Shown in pieces: positions 1 through 9,477 of a DNA stretch of 64,000 bases. Positions within the stretch are counted from its first letter, which is position 1. Every line of letters begins with the position of its first letter. Made by a program: the position numbers and the translations under genes. Source of the DNA: Monoplex corrugatus (Eukaryota; Mollusca; Gastropoda; Littorinimorpha; Ranellidae); NCBI GenBank assembly GCA_030674185.1, contig CM060306.1:48043132-48107131 (forward strand), given 5' to 3'. Below the pieces are notes generated by a model, which searched no databases, had not been told where the DNA came from, and saw only the letters and a program-made list of their open reading frames with translations.

Positions 1-132
1 AAACTGTCGTGATTGTGACGTCTGATACCATAAAGCAAATCGTATCGGTCAACTTCTATTGGAACTGTCACACAAAATACACTTTAGTGCAAAACGACTT
101 GCGAAAAAGAGTTAAGAGACAAATATTCGAAT

Positions 133-349
133 ATGTCTTTTGTTCGGGCAATATTCATCATGACATTGGCACTGACATCATACGCAGCGTCTGGCTCTAA
201 AGATTTCGAGTCGTTTGACTGCTACAGAGACCTGTGTGTGAGCAGACAACAGTTCTGTTCACACAATGAACAGAGGTGTAAATACTGTCAGCTGGGAAAC
301 TGCCTTAACCCGAAAATAACTCCACCAGAGTGTCGACCTTTGTGTCCTG
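133..349 (+). CDS. Receptor exon 1: signal peptide and cysteine-rich module
   Basis: The start is the ATG at 133, chosen because a classical signal peptide follows at once. The exon ends in TGT CCT G followed by GTGAGT, a consensus donor in phase 1. It contains all eight extracellular cysteines of the module. Confidence 0.75.
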
Positions 350-3196
350 GTGAGTCAATATATATGTGCCTGTTTTATCCTAACCTACTCGGTATGTCAC
401 CTACAATGTGATGTGTGACCCACTGTGTGATCTCTGAGTCAATACACGCTTGTTTAACTTAACTTACTCAGTGTGTTATCTATTTTGTGACCTACTGTAT
501 GGCCTGTGAGTCGATGTATGCCTGTTTATCTTTATTTACTTCGTTACCTGTCTCGTGACCTATTGTGTTCTTCAGTCAGTTTATGCCTATACCTACTTAA
601 GGTACTGACACACGAGCCGTTTCGGCCGTACATTTTGAGAGGACGGGGTGAAACGATCCCGAAACGAATTGTGTGTCTAAAGGAACTAACACACGAGCCA
701 TTTCGCCGGCACGGTTGAGGAGAACTATCTGACCCTATGTGACCAGACCTGTCAATATGAAACAGACGGATTGCCACACGATCCTTTCGAAACGGACGTG
801 AGATGTAATTCACTGCGAGTTTCGCTGTTTCACTTACACAGGCATCAGAAACAAATACGAAGAAAGCACATAGCCTACCCGCTTTCTCCTGATTACGTTT
901 GTTTTTGTAATTTCTGCTTTGGTTATTTCAGAGAAATCAGTAACTGGATATCTGCTTTGGTTATTTCAGAGAACATCAGTAACTGGATATCTGCTTTGGT
1001 TATTTCAGAGAACATCAGTAACTGGATATCTGCTTTGGTTATTTCAGAGAACATCAGTAACTGGATGTCTGCTTTGGTTATTTCAGAGAACACCAGTAAC
1101 TGGATATCTGCTTTGGTTATTTCAGAGAACATCAGCAACTGGATATCTGCTTTGGTTATTTCAGAGAACATCAGTAACTGGATGTCTGCTTTGGTTATTT
1201 CAGAGAACACCAGTAACTGGATATCTGCTTTGGTTATTTCAGAGAACATCAGTAACTGGATGTCTCCTTTGGTTATTTCAGAGAACATCAGTAACTGGAT
1301 GTCTCCTTTGGTTATTTCAGAGAACATCAGTAACTGGATATCTGCTTTGGTTATTTCAGAGAACATCAGTAACTGGATATCTGCTTTGGTTATTTCAGAG
1401 AACATCAGTAACTGGATACAAGTCTAACAAATACTTCATCTCCGAATCAGAGAGTTTCAAGACTCTACTAGAAGACGCCATTTGCAAAATGGGCGTCGTC
1501 TCAATTCTGAGCGTTGATTGGCTGGAGGATGCCAGACGTCCGTTTGGAATAATCATGATCTATTCCATATGGTTGGGTTGGACCCCGATGCCTAGAGCCG
1601 TTTGAGAAGTACGTTTATTATGACAGATGATCCGTTCTGGATCCGTTTCCCCGCGTCCTCTCGAAAAGTACGGTCAGAAGTGTTCGTGTGTCAGGCCCTT
1701 TAGTTTCACGACCTCCAATTTTTTACAGTTTGCACAAACCTACTTTTGCCTACGTGCGGGCGAACCTTCCTGGCCCAGACTGGTCTCACCAGCTACCTCC
1801 GGACCCACAATTGCCAATTCCCCAGAGAAAAGTGAAGTCGTGATCTTGTTCGACAACGAAGGACGACAACAGACAACAACAACATAGTAAAGGAACGTCT
1901 CAAACTGCCCTAAGCATTGGGTTCAACACTTGAGAAAGTCCCTCATGGTAGCACTAAAGCATCACAAGACTACATGGTTTTGATCATATCACCCACTATG
2001 ACACATTGTTCAAAATCATCCTTCTTTTGTCCATGAGCTAAGCGCCGGAAACCCCTGCAGAAAACGTACAGGGCTAAAGTCAGAGATACCAAGTCTACAG
2101 ACGCCTATAAACAAACTATTATGCCATTGTTCGTTGATGTTTGATTTTCGTATAGCAAAAAAATATTTGAAAAAAAAACATAAAAATGTTGACATGTGCT
2201 TGGATTTTGATATTCACTTTTACACCTCCAAAGTATAAAACATGTTACCACATTGTACGTTTGATGTTGGTTTGTTGTAAAACTAAAAATGAGTAAAAAA
2301 AAAAAAAAAAAAAGAAGAAAAAAAAAAGGGGGGGGGGGGGGTATTTAAAGAAACATTGTGCTATGTAATATAATGCAAAAGTCTACACAATCATCTACAT
2401 CAAACGAGAATGGCGCTCACCCATTGTGGTCCCTTCAGAGTGGAGCAGCACCGAACCTTGCTCCTCAACAGGGCAGCGACTGGAAGAAAATGGCTGCATT
2501 CATCGCCAATTTGGCCTTATCACTGAGATAGAAACAGAAAAGAAGAAGAAGACGACGAAGAAGAAACAAAAGAAGAAGAAAGAAGAGAAGAGAGAAGAGA
2601 AGAAGAAGAAGAAGAAGAAGAAGAAGAAGAAGAAGAAGAAGAAGAAGAAGAAGAAGAAGGAAGAAGAAGAAGAAGAAGAAGAAGAAGAAGAAGAAGAAGA
2701 AGAAGATGAAGAAAAGAAGAAGAAGAAGAGAAGAAGAAAAGAAGAAGAAGAAGAAGAAGAAGAAGAAAACAGTCATAGAAATGTACAGAAATCATAAGTG
2801 ACTTGTTTGATAAGCTGATTATTATTCAATGAAAGGTATTCGTTTCAGAAATTATTTTTATAGCGTACTCATGCAGAAATTGTAGTAAGTATTATGTTAA
2901 CAGAGTTGCTGAACCCATCCACAACTACAACGACAAGGACGGCGAAAACAGCAGAAACACCAACGACAACAATAAGGTCTTCATCCAAGATTGTTCCAGG
3001 TCAGGACAGTGCTGGGAACAACGGGAAAGCAAAACATTTCCTGCCTCCCAGGGCTGGACCTCAAGAAAATGGAATTTTTGTCTCAGCAGGTAACACACAC
3101 ATGCACACACACTCTCTCCTCTGTGTCTTTTTGTCTGTCTGTCTCTCTCTCTATGTCTCTCTCTCTTTCTCTCTGTCCATGCCTACTCTCTCTGTC

Positions 3197-3227
<31 letters not shown>

Positions 3228-5240
3228 GCTCTCTCTCTCTCTCTCTCTCTTTCTCGTTCTCTCTCTCTTGTATTTTCGATATTGTTGTATGTATATGTTT
3301 TGACATTGTTCAAGTACAGTAATTTCAAGCAAACATCCATGGTCTCAAGTGAAACCTGAGTGACAGGTTGTTAACTATAACTTACTGTCGTTGTATACAG
3401 GACAAAATCACCAAAGACGCCAAACCAGACCCAGACTCCCTGAACAAAGTAGTTTTTGCCAACGACCAAAGCATGCAAAATGAAAACAAAGAACAGCTGC
3501 TCAGACAGCCTAAAAAGTGACTGCGAACACTATCGAATGAAGATCAGAGTAGGTCTGTAAGTCAGAAGTCATGTCAGTAAAGCACACTGTTGAAAAGCTG
3601 TATATCACAGTAAACAGACAGCAGCTCAGTCAAACCACAGATTTTACATGCTAAGGGAACGTCTTAAACAGGACGAGGAACTGGACAGAAAAATAGAGAC
3701 CAGAGTCCAGAAGGCAAGGTCAATTAACTATCAACTAGCATCCTTCCTGAAGCACCCAGGCATGCATATGGAGACCAAAGCCAGACTGATCAGCGCAATC
3801 TTCTTTCCAGTCCTTACCTATAAGTGCCAGATCTGGGCTCTGAATAAAGCGATAGAAGAAAATTCAAAACTTGTGAAATGAAATACCTCTGGCGAGCAGC
3901 TAGCAAAACCAGAAGGGACCAGGTCAGAAACGATGACGTCAGACAGCTGGTTAGTGCTACATCAATCAACTAGTAAGCCTACACAGTGCACCAATACAAA
4001 AAAAAAGATCTTGTCGCCTGATAAGAATTATTAGTCGATCAGCCAGCCCCGCAGGCCAACAACATCAGGTGAGTACTCAGGCTTCAGAGCCAAAGGAAGA
4101 CCGGGGATTGACGGAGTTTCAGGCACACTCCGCGCCTACAGCATGGCGCTACTCTAGCCTTCCCGCCATGCCGCAGATCGCCAGCTTCATCTCCCTGCAA
4201 AATCTTCCCGATAAGAGCAGCTGGACAAAAGGAAGGAGAAGACAGATTTTAACGTCATCAGATGCAGGAAAAATTGTAAATGGCCCGTGTGCTATCCTCT
4301 TTCTATGTTTTGTTTAATTGTTGGTGGTGTGTGTGTGTGTTTTGTTTCGTTTAGTTTGGGTTTTTTTAGTCTTCTTTGTAAAGTGTTAAAATTAACAGCA
4401 ATATAAGGAAGTCATTGAAAGTTATAATAAAATAGCTGCCAAAATTTGAAATTATAACGCATGGTATGTGTTGATATTCTACAACAGAACAGACTACAGG
4501 GTCAATTGCAATACTACAACTAATATGATATATAGTGGCAGAGGAAGGACCTGTCATTCTCTGTTGTCCCCAAAAAGGGAAAGAGGATCGCTTTGAGAAA
4601 AGCACAATAAAAGCTTAAATATGTCAAAAGAAAACAAGTTTGGTCGGAGAACGCAAAACTGATGACAGAAAGATAATCAGTAATGATACCAGATTCAAAC
4701 CAAGTTAATCGTCTCGAGTTGTGTCAGAATTAACAGAGTACTCATGACTTGTGTGTCGATCTCTCAACAGAGATACTGCTGATAGGGGTGACAGTGCTGG
4801 CTGTCATTCTGGTCGCTCTACTGGGGTTCATCATTATCAGCCTCTACTACATCAGACAGTTGCACAGACGGTCCCCTGCTGCAACCCCTTCACACGAGGA
4901 AGGAGGCGTTGTGCCAGTGGAAGAGGAACATGCTCTTCTTGGAGACGGCTGGGGAAGCAAGAGTATTGGCAAGATGGCAGCGAGTACAAGCCAGGCTGCC
5001 ATGTTTTTACAGCCTCCAAAACATCCCAGCACACCAGCAGGTGAGTAGTTCTGAGGATTCCGAGCAAACGATGGTGATTGTTAATTTGTGATGATAACCT
5101 GTTTCTTAAGGGATGTTTCTCTACAGAGAGTTGTCCAAATCACTTGGTCGTCTTCATGTAGAACTTATCTGTCTCTCCCACCAACAGGATCCCGTCACTA
5201 CCAGACAGTGCGAGACAACCAGTCAGTGCCACAGACCTAA
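133..5240 (+). CDS. TNF-receptor-superfamily-like type I membrane receptor, four exons (133-349, 2904-3089, 4771-5040, 5188-5240)
   Basis: The spliced model is 726 nt, coding for 241 residues. Residues 1-22 are a signal peptide (hydrophobic core AIFIMTLALT). Residues 23-72 carry eight cysteines (30, 35, 42, 49, 52, 57, 67, 71); the CxxC followed by C and CxxxC resembles the single cysteine-rich module of BCMA/TACI-type TNF receptors. Residues 74-134 form a Thr/Ser-rich stalk. Residues 136-161 are a very hydrophobic transmembrane helix followed by RQLHRR, a stop-transfer signal. The cytosolic tail contains PVEE (183-186), matching the TRAF2-binding consensus (P/S/A/T)x(Q/E)E. Every intron is phase 1 with GT-AG ends, so all exons join in frame. 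No death domain is seen. By family knowledge such receptors bind TNF-type ligands at the cell surface and signal through TRAFs; the exact orthologue is not recognised. The last exon may carry a frame break (see findings). Further exons in the 2.5-kb first intron cannot be excluded. Confidence 0.72.
600..1699. mobile_element. Non-autonomous DNA transposon (MITE) with TTA target duplications, PIF/Harbinger-like
   Basis: The element starts AGGTACTGACACACGAGCC at 600 and ends at 1699 with the inverse of AGGGCCTGACACACGAACA. The arms stay recognisable inward for about 100 bp (GAGAGGACGGGGTGAAACG against CGTTTCCCCGCGTCCTCTC). Both ends are flanked by TTA (597-599 and 1700-1702), the TWA-type duplication made by PIF/Harbinger transposases. 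It has no transposase; the centre is a 39-bp minisatellite. It lies in the first intron of the receptor gene. A partial second copy of the terminal motif sits just inside the left arm (about 680-830). The superfamily assignment rests only on the TSD and TIR. Confidence 0.68.
913..1417. repeat. 39-bp minisatellite, 13 copies
   Basis: The unit reads roughly GGTTATTTCAGAGAACATCA followed by GTAACTGGATATCTGCTTT. GGTTATTTCAG recurs 13 times at 38-39-bp spacing (about 920 to 1387), with few substitutions (ATATCTG/ATGTCTG, ACATCAG/ACACCAG). Since 39 is a multiple of three, long open frames appear on both strands; they are repeat artefacts, not genes. Confidence 0.95.
1703..1890 (+). mobile_element. 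Possible LINE 3' end remnant
   Basis: The translated segment resembles the degraded C-terminus of a CR1/Jockey-like LINE ORF2. It ends in a short run encoding GRQQTTTT with a (GACAAC)-type 3' tail at 1855-1887. No RT motif is left. The call rests on resemblance to common invertebrate LINE endings and is weak. Confidence 0.3.
1890..2530. other. Intronic stretch without recognised gene
   Basis: AT-rich sequence with no coding signal. It contains an A-tract then a G-tract (about 2295-2341). Nothing else is recognised before the (GAA)n block. Confidence 0.6.
2536..2766. repeat. (GAA/AAG)n polypurine microsatellite, about 230 bp
   Basis: An almost pure purine strand built of AAG/GAA triplets with minor interruptions. 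The Lys/Glu-rich or Leu/Phe-rich frames across it are artefacts of the triplet repeat. It lies about 140 bp upstream of receptor exon 2. Confidence 0.95.
2904..3089 (+). CDS. Receptor exon 2: Ser/Thr-rich stalk
   Basis: The acceptor is TTAACAG at 2897-2903. The exon is 186 nt, phase 1 to phase 1, and ends TCA GCA G followed by GTAAC. It codes for a Thr-rich run (STTTTTRTAKT) likely to be an O-glycosylated stalk, then a basic, Pro/Gly-containing stretch. Confidence 0.6.
3105..3275. repeat. CA/CT-rich microsatellite (TCTC)n
   Basis: A short (AC)n leads into about 150 bp of CTCTCT with TGTC interruptions, starting 15 bp after the exon 2 donor. Confidence 0.9.
3395..3960 (+). mobile_element. Degraded LINE reverse-transcriptase fragment
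   Basis: From 3401 the translation carries DSLNKVVFANDQ, matching the RT motif C region (F-A-x-D), before a stop. From 3648 a second frame gives DRKIETRVQKARSINYQLAS and LTYKCQIWAL, the C-terminal RT region. The same segment is encoded at 37.5-38.1 kb on the - strand, so both belong to one family. Frameshifts and stops mark it as dead. It lies in receptor intron 2. Confidence 0.75.
3961..4770. other. Intronic stretch without recognised gene
   Basis: One 82-codon open frame (4069-4317) has no recognisable domain and no splice support. The rest is AT-rich, with a short GT-rich run near 4328-4360. Confidence 0.5.
4771..5040 (+). CDS. Receptor exon 3: transmembrane helix and juxtamembrane tail
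   Basis: The acceptor is CTCTCAACAG. The exon is 270 nt, phase 1 to phase 1, with a near-perfect donor (CAG followed by GTGAGT). It encodes a 26-residue helix (ILLIGVTVLAVILVALLG...), then a basic anchor and the PVEE motif. Confidence 0.75.
5188..5240 (+). CDS. Receptor exon 4: C-terminal tail and stop
   Basis: The acceptor is CACCAACAG. Phase 1 joining gives GSRHYQTVRDNQSVPQT and then TAA at 5238-5240. A protein-like open frame in a different phase covers 5189-5518 (PPYTAQSNTLADHRNAMSTD onward, with a Pro-rich run), so the true C-terminus may be about 90 residues longer if there is a one-base indel. Confidence 0.55.
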
Positions 5241-5518
5241 ACCCGCTGACAACCAGTGACCTGTGCCCTCCTTACACGGCACAGTCCAACACTCTGGCCG
5301 ATCACAGGAACGCCATGTCCACTGACGACCGCACCATCGCCAACAGTCTTCAGCAACTCAAGGACTACGACTTTCGTGTCCCCAAGGACCAGCATTCTCT
5401 AGTTCTTCCTCCTCCCCCTCCTCCATCACAGTCCAGTCCCTGTTACGCGGTGGTGCCTGCCGAAGGCCAGCGTGAGCTGAACCGCTTTTCTGACGAGACT
5501 TGTCCGAGGACTGTTTAG

Positions 5519-5900
5519 ATGAGCCGATAATCTTTACCGCCTTCCTCATTCAAAATAAGTCGCTTGTACTGTTAAATTTAGCTACTCCACGGCTTATCCT
5601 CGCTGGTCCCATTTAAGGAGAGACAAACGATCGTGTGTGTGTTGTTTTTTTCATCTGTAAACGCTTCATGCGTTTTCAGCACATCCTACCCAGCGCATAT
5701 GGAATAGGATCACTGTGTATAATACACGTGCGCTTGTGTATATTTGAACACATAATCTGTGTTTAAAAAATATCCCAGTTGAGTTTTTGCTTTGCTAGCA
5801 TGGTTGATAACGCAGTATGCTGGTGGACAGGGTGCAGGAGTCAAAGGGTTCATGCTTCAATCATTCTGGTGGTTTTAGTTTAGTATTTCATAAATCCTGC
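5519..5900. other. Region downstream of the receptor gene
   Basis: Probable 3' UTR and flank. No AATAAA is obvious close to the stop. Nothing else recognised. Confidence 0.4.
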
Positions 5901-5904
5901 CTCC

Positions 5905-6330
5905 TCACATTTCATTCTTTGACATGTTTCCTGAGCATCACACCTCATTATTTGACAATGTGTCATTAGGAAGAGGTATATTTCCTGTGCATCCTATCTC
6001 ATTACTTGGGGAGTGTGTCACTTGTAAAAGGCATGTATTGTATTCTGCCACGAGAAAAACTGTCTAGCATTTATGCACATTACTTGGCAGTATGCCATTA
6101 GTAAGAGGCATGTTTCCAATGCATCATATCCCACTACCTGACAGTGTGTCATTGAAATGAGGTATGTTTCCAGTGCATCATTTCTCATTACTAATGTCAT
6201 TTGTAAAAGGCATGTTTCCAGTGTATCGTATCTCACATCTGACAATATGCCATTTGGAAGAGGCATGTTTCCAATGCATCACATCCCATTACTTGACAAT
6301 GTGTCATTCGTTAAGAGGCATGTTACCTTG
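5905..6330. repeat. Diverged tandem array, unit about 56 bp, about 7 copies
   Basis: Recurring block: GGCATGTTTCCAGTGCATCA, then a TATCTCATTACTTGACAATG-like segment, then TGTCATTxGTAAGA. Copies differ by 10-25 % and by small indels; one copy (about 6030-6085) is partly replaced by unrelated sequence. Confidence 0.85.
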
Positions 6331-6606
6331 AACGTACTAAAGCAAAAGCAAATATTGCACTGCAGTACGTCTGCGCTCGTAGGACGCAGATACCACCCGG
6401 ACTCGTATACAAGTGGGCTTTTACGTGTATGGCCGTTATTTTTGTTTCGTTGTTTGATTGTTTGTTTGTTTGTTTTTGTTCTTTTGTGTGTGTGTTTTGT
6501 GTGTGCGTGCGTGAGTGTGTGCGTATGTTTGTGTGTGTTGTTTGTTTGTTTAGTAGGTTATTTTTGTAGGTTGTGAAGCTTCATTTTTCGGGGGAAGGGG
6601 GGGGGG

Positions 6607-6925
6607 GCAAGTGGAGGGTGTACGCTGGGCATTTTTCTGTTTCTATAAACCACTGAACACTGACATCTTATAGGATCTTTAACGTGCATTTTTGGTGTTA
6701 TGTACACGAAGGAGGTTCAGGCACTAACAGGTCTGCATGTTTATGTTGATATGGAAGATAGGGAAAATATCTCCAGCCTTTACCCACCATTCACAACAGA
6801 CACAGTCGAACTCTGAAAGATAGGGAAAATATCTCCAGCCTTTACCCACCATTCACAACAGACACAGTCGAACTCTGACCTTTCGACCGGCAGTTCGACT
6901 TCTAACCATTTAGCTATCACGCCTG
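6607..6925 (-). mobile_element. tRNA-derived SINE with an internal 61-bp duplication
   Basis: Read on the - strand, the element begins near 6925 with a tRNA-like head: GTGATAGCTAAATGGTTAGA (A box) and AGAGTTCGACTG (B box). A body containing CACGTTAAAGATCCTATAAG follows. A 61-bp segment (GATAGGGAAAATATCTCC...) is directly repeated at about 6758 and 6819. No coding capacity. Confidence 0.6.
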
Positions 6926-8235
6926 TTGAAATAGCACAAGATCAAGCCATCATGCAAGACAAATAATAGCGAGGATTTTCTCCTCACAAGCTTCGCCGGG
7001 TGCAAGGCCAGTGTACAAAATTGTACAGACTACCAATGGATGTAGATGTTTATTTATTTGAATGTATGTTTCTTTGTGCTTCTTTCAAAGTGTAGAGTTT
7101 ATTTACAGTACACACGCCATTGTTACTTTGGATCATTTTTCTATTACAAGACATTTTCAATATTATCGCTAATGGAATTTTCTGAGCACGACAACTCCGT
7201 CTCAAACAAAACAAAACAAACAAACAAAACAAACAAAAATTCCTTCCTTTCTGTTTGCTTTCTTTCTTATAAACTCTCTTGAAATATTTAAGTACTGATA
7301 TTCTTCTTCATCTTCACGTCCGCCGTACACCTGGAGACCAACTGTCGAGATAAAGATGGTTATCGTCTGCAAAGCATCCACAGGCCGGCACATTTTTACC
7401 GCAAGCATAGTTGGCTTCGGTCATATCTTTTCCCTCAGCAAACCTGTAGGATGTGGGTATTGATGTCATTATCGAGTCCCTTTCTCTGTGTGTCTGTCTC
7501 TCTTTGTTTCCATACCTCATTATCTTTAATTCATTCCAAACCTATATGAGGAATTGTTCATCTTACTAGCTGACATTTCATTTTTTCTTTGGTTGTTTCG
7601 GTTTATTTTTCCTAGTCTGTCTTTGTTAATTTCTTTCTGTCTGTCTTTGACGGTGTCCTTCCTAATGATTCTTTTGTTTCTGGCTTTCTTTGCTTCGTCT
7701 GATGTTGCTAATGCCATGTAACATGTTTGATCTTGTGGTTGTGGTTCAGTGGTTATGTTGATTAATATTGTGTAGATATATAGTAGTTTGTGTACATACG
7801 GTTCAGCTATTGGGATGACCAAAATTTGAAGAAAAAAAACAAAAAACCGACAGGTATGGAATTGTGTGTTGGTTTGGGCTGTATAGCGTTGATTCTCCAC
7901 TTAAGACTTTCCAGCTCGCTGTTGACCACCAAATCGTTCTCATTGCGACACCTAGCAGACATAAAAGAAGAAAACAAGGTCTAGAAACTAAGAAGAAAAA
8001 CAGATTAGAAATGGGGCTGGATCGGAGACTGTGCAAAACTCCAAATGACATCGCAAGATAACCGTTGTTGTGGAAATCCCAGGGAATGAGGAACATGGGC
8101 AAATCAAAGTAGACGTGGAGTATATGCATGTGAAAACGAAATGAAAGCAGCTAGATGACATGGGTCCATTCGAAGAAAACAGCTTATAACTGATTTCCTG
8201 AAGGAGTAGGCCTACTGTTGTATTTTCCCCAAGGA
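6926..8235. other. Intergenic sequence, nothing recognised
   Basis: AT-rich DNA with short simple runs (AAACAAAC at 7205-7240). Open frames of 60-124 codons have no domain or splice context. Confidence 0.5.
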
Positions 8236-8239
8236 GCCT

Positions 8240-8557
8240 TCAGGAGTCATTGGAATTACTGGGGTTGTTTCGAGAGGGATTGATTACACTCGGACAGTTC
8301 CATATGCGCTCCACCCAAATTCGCAAAGATTTATCTGGCAGATTTCCTGAGCCTGCACAAAACCCTATGCGCTGGCAAGGCATTGAAATGGGGAAATGGG
8401 AGAAGGGACCTATCAAACACTAAAGCTGACACCACCAGAATGATGGAAATGTTAAGATGGGCAGCGAACAGGCCAGTTTTTAATGTTGCGGGCTGGGATT
8501 GAACTCGAGATATCAGATCTTGAGTCCATGGCTCTACCAACTGGACCGCATGGAGCC
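8240..8557 (-). mobile_element. tRNA-derived SINE, family A
   Basis: On the - strand the head reads GTCCAGTTGGTAGAGCCATG (A box) and CGAGTTCAATCCC (B box), then CAGCCCGCAACATTAAAAAC. The same element recurs at 56530-56780 (-), 57880-58145 (+) and 61240-61505 (+). Confidence 0.75.
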
Positions 8558-9094
8558 TTCAGGAATAAGTTCACTCAAGTCTTTTGTACATACGGTTGAC
8601 AGTTGTGGCTATCAGCGCTGTTTAAAATGCCATCTAATGTGTTGTGCTTACAATGACCTGTCGTTATGATTGTTTAAAATGGCGTTTTATTTAGTAGACG
8701 CTGACATGCGTGATGTGGATAAGGAACCTTTGTGTTCTTTTGTTTATACAAATCTGGTTGTTGGTGTGTTTTTATTTCTTATTTATCCTCTCATTATCAA
8801 TTTTGTGCCGTGTTGCTGTATATTCAGTAGACGTTATCTTTGCTATTGAAATGATATACCTGTTCTGGTTGTATTATTACTAAAAAAATAATGGCATTAT
8901 GTGCTTTCGATATATCAATGATGGTTTTTGAACTTTTCCTTTTCAACATATTTTCTAATAAATGAAACTGATCCCAGATTTGAATCAGTGTTACTGATAG
9001 AGATAAGCAAGCAGAAGCCAGGGACACATGAAAATAAGACGAGAACACGGTATTATTTAATTGACGAGATAAAACATACGCATGTTTGTGGCCC

Positions 9095-9245
9095 AATCGG
9101 CCTTTATTAAGAGTACAGAAAAGATAACAAAGAAACAAATTCATTAGACTTAGGACAAAAACGACAGATCACATAACTTCAGGAAAGCTGTGTATTGTTT
9201 TTGTCCTAAATCTTCTAATGAATCTATTTCTTTGTCTTTCGTATA
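9095..9245. repeat. Imperfect inverted repeat (foldback)
   Basis: The segment AACAAAGAAACAAATTCATT at about 9126-9145 is matched inversely by AATGAATCTATTTCTTTG at about 9219-9236. The outer AGGACAAAAAC / GTTTTTGTCC pair faces across a loop of about 35 bp. Similarity continues outward, so two inverted copies of one repeat probably meet here, just left of the DIRS element. Confidence 0.65.
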
Positions 9246-9346
9246 TGCTTGACAAAGGCTGGTTGCTGAAAGTTTATGTCTTGTCTTGTTTCGTCAAAAC
9301 TACGCCTTCTCGTTCAGGAAGGCGGGGAGGACGGGAGGGACTCTGC

Positions 9347-9430
9347 GTGAGCCACGGTAAGTATGTTAGATTAAACGTAATTTTAGAAGGAAAATTTCCT
9401 TTTAATTACACATACTATACCGTGGCTCAC
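9347..9430. repeat. DIRS left terminal palindrome / inverted terminal repeat
   Basis: GTGAGCCACGGTA at 9347-9359 and its inverse ending at 9430 flank the centre AAGGAAAATTTCCTT, itself a palindrome. The 9403-9430 arm is the exact inverse of 14781-14808. Confidence 0.85.
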
Positions 9431-9477
9431 AAATGCAGAATAGCACTACCCGGATGGAGGGCTTACCTGGTTAACGC

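Noticed and set aside
771..1605. Three long overlapping open frames on both strands
   Set aside because: They follow a 39-bp tandem repeat whose length is a multiple of three; frames stay open by periodicity and have no domain or splice context.
2426..2797. Lys/Glu-rich open frame and Leu/Phe-rich antisense frames
   Set aside because: Pure translation of (GAA)n.
3401..3520. Possible extra exon of the receptor gene after TTGTATACAG
   Set aside because: The phase 1 join gives a stop, while another frame matches LINE RT (VVFANDQ).
4069..4317. 82-codon open frame in receptor intron 2
   Set aside because: No homology, no fitting splice sites; phase 1 exons 2 and 3 already join.
6860..6925. tRNA gene on the - strand (also 8490-8557 and 15770-15840)
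   Set aside because: Only A and B boxes are recognisable; acceptor stems do not pair and each head continues into a SINE body.
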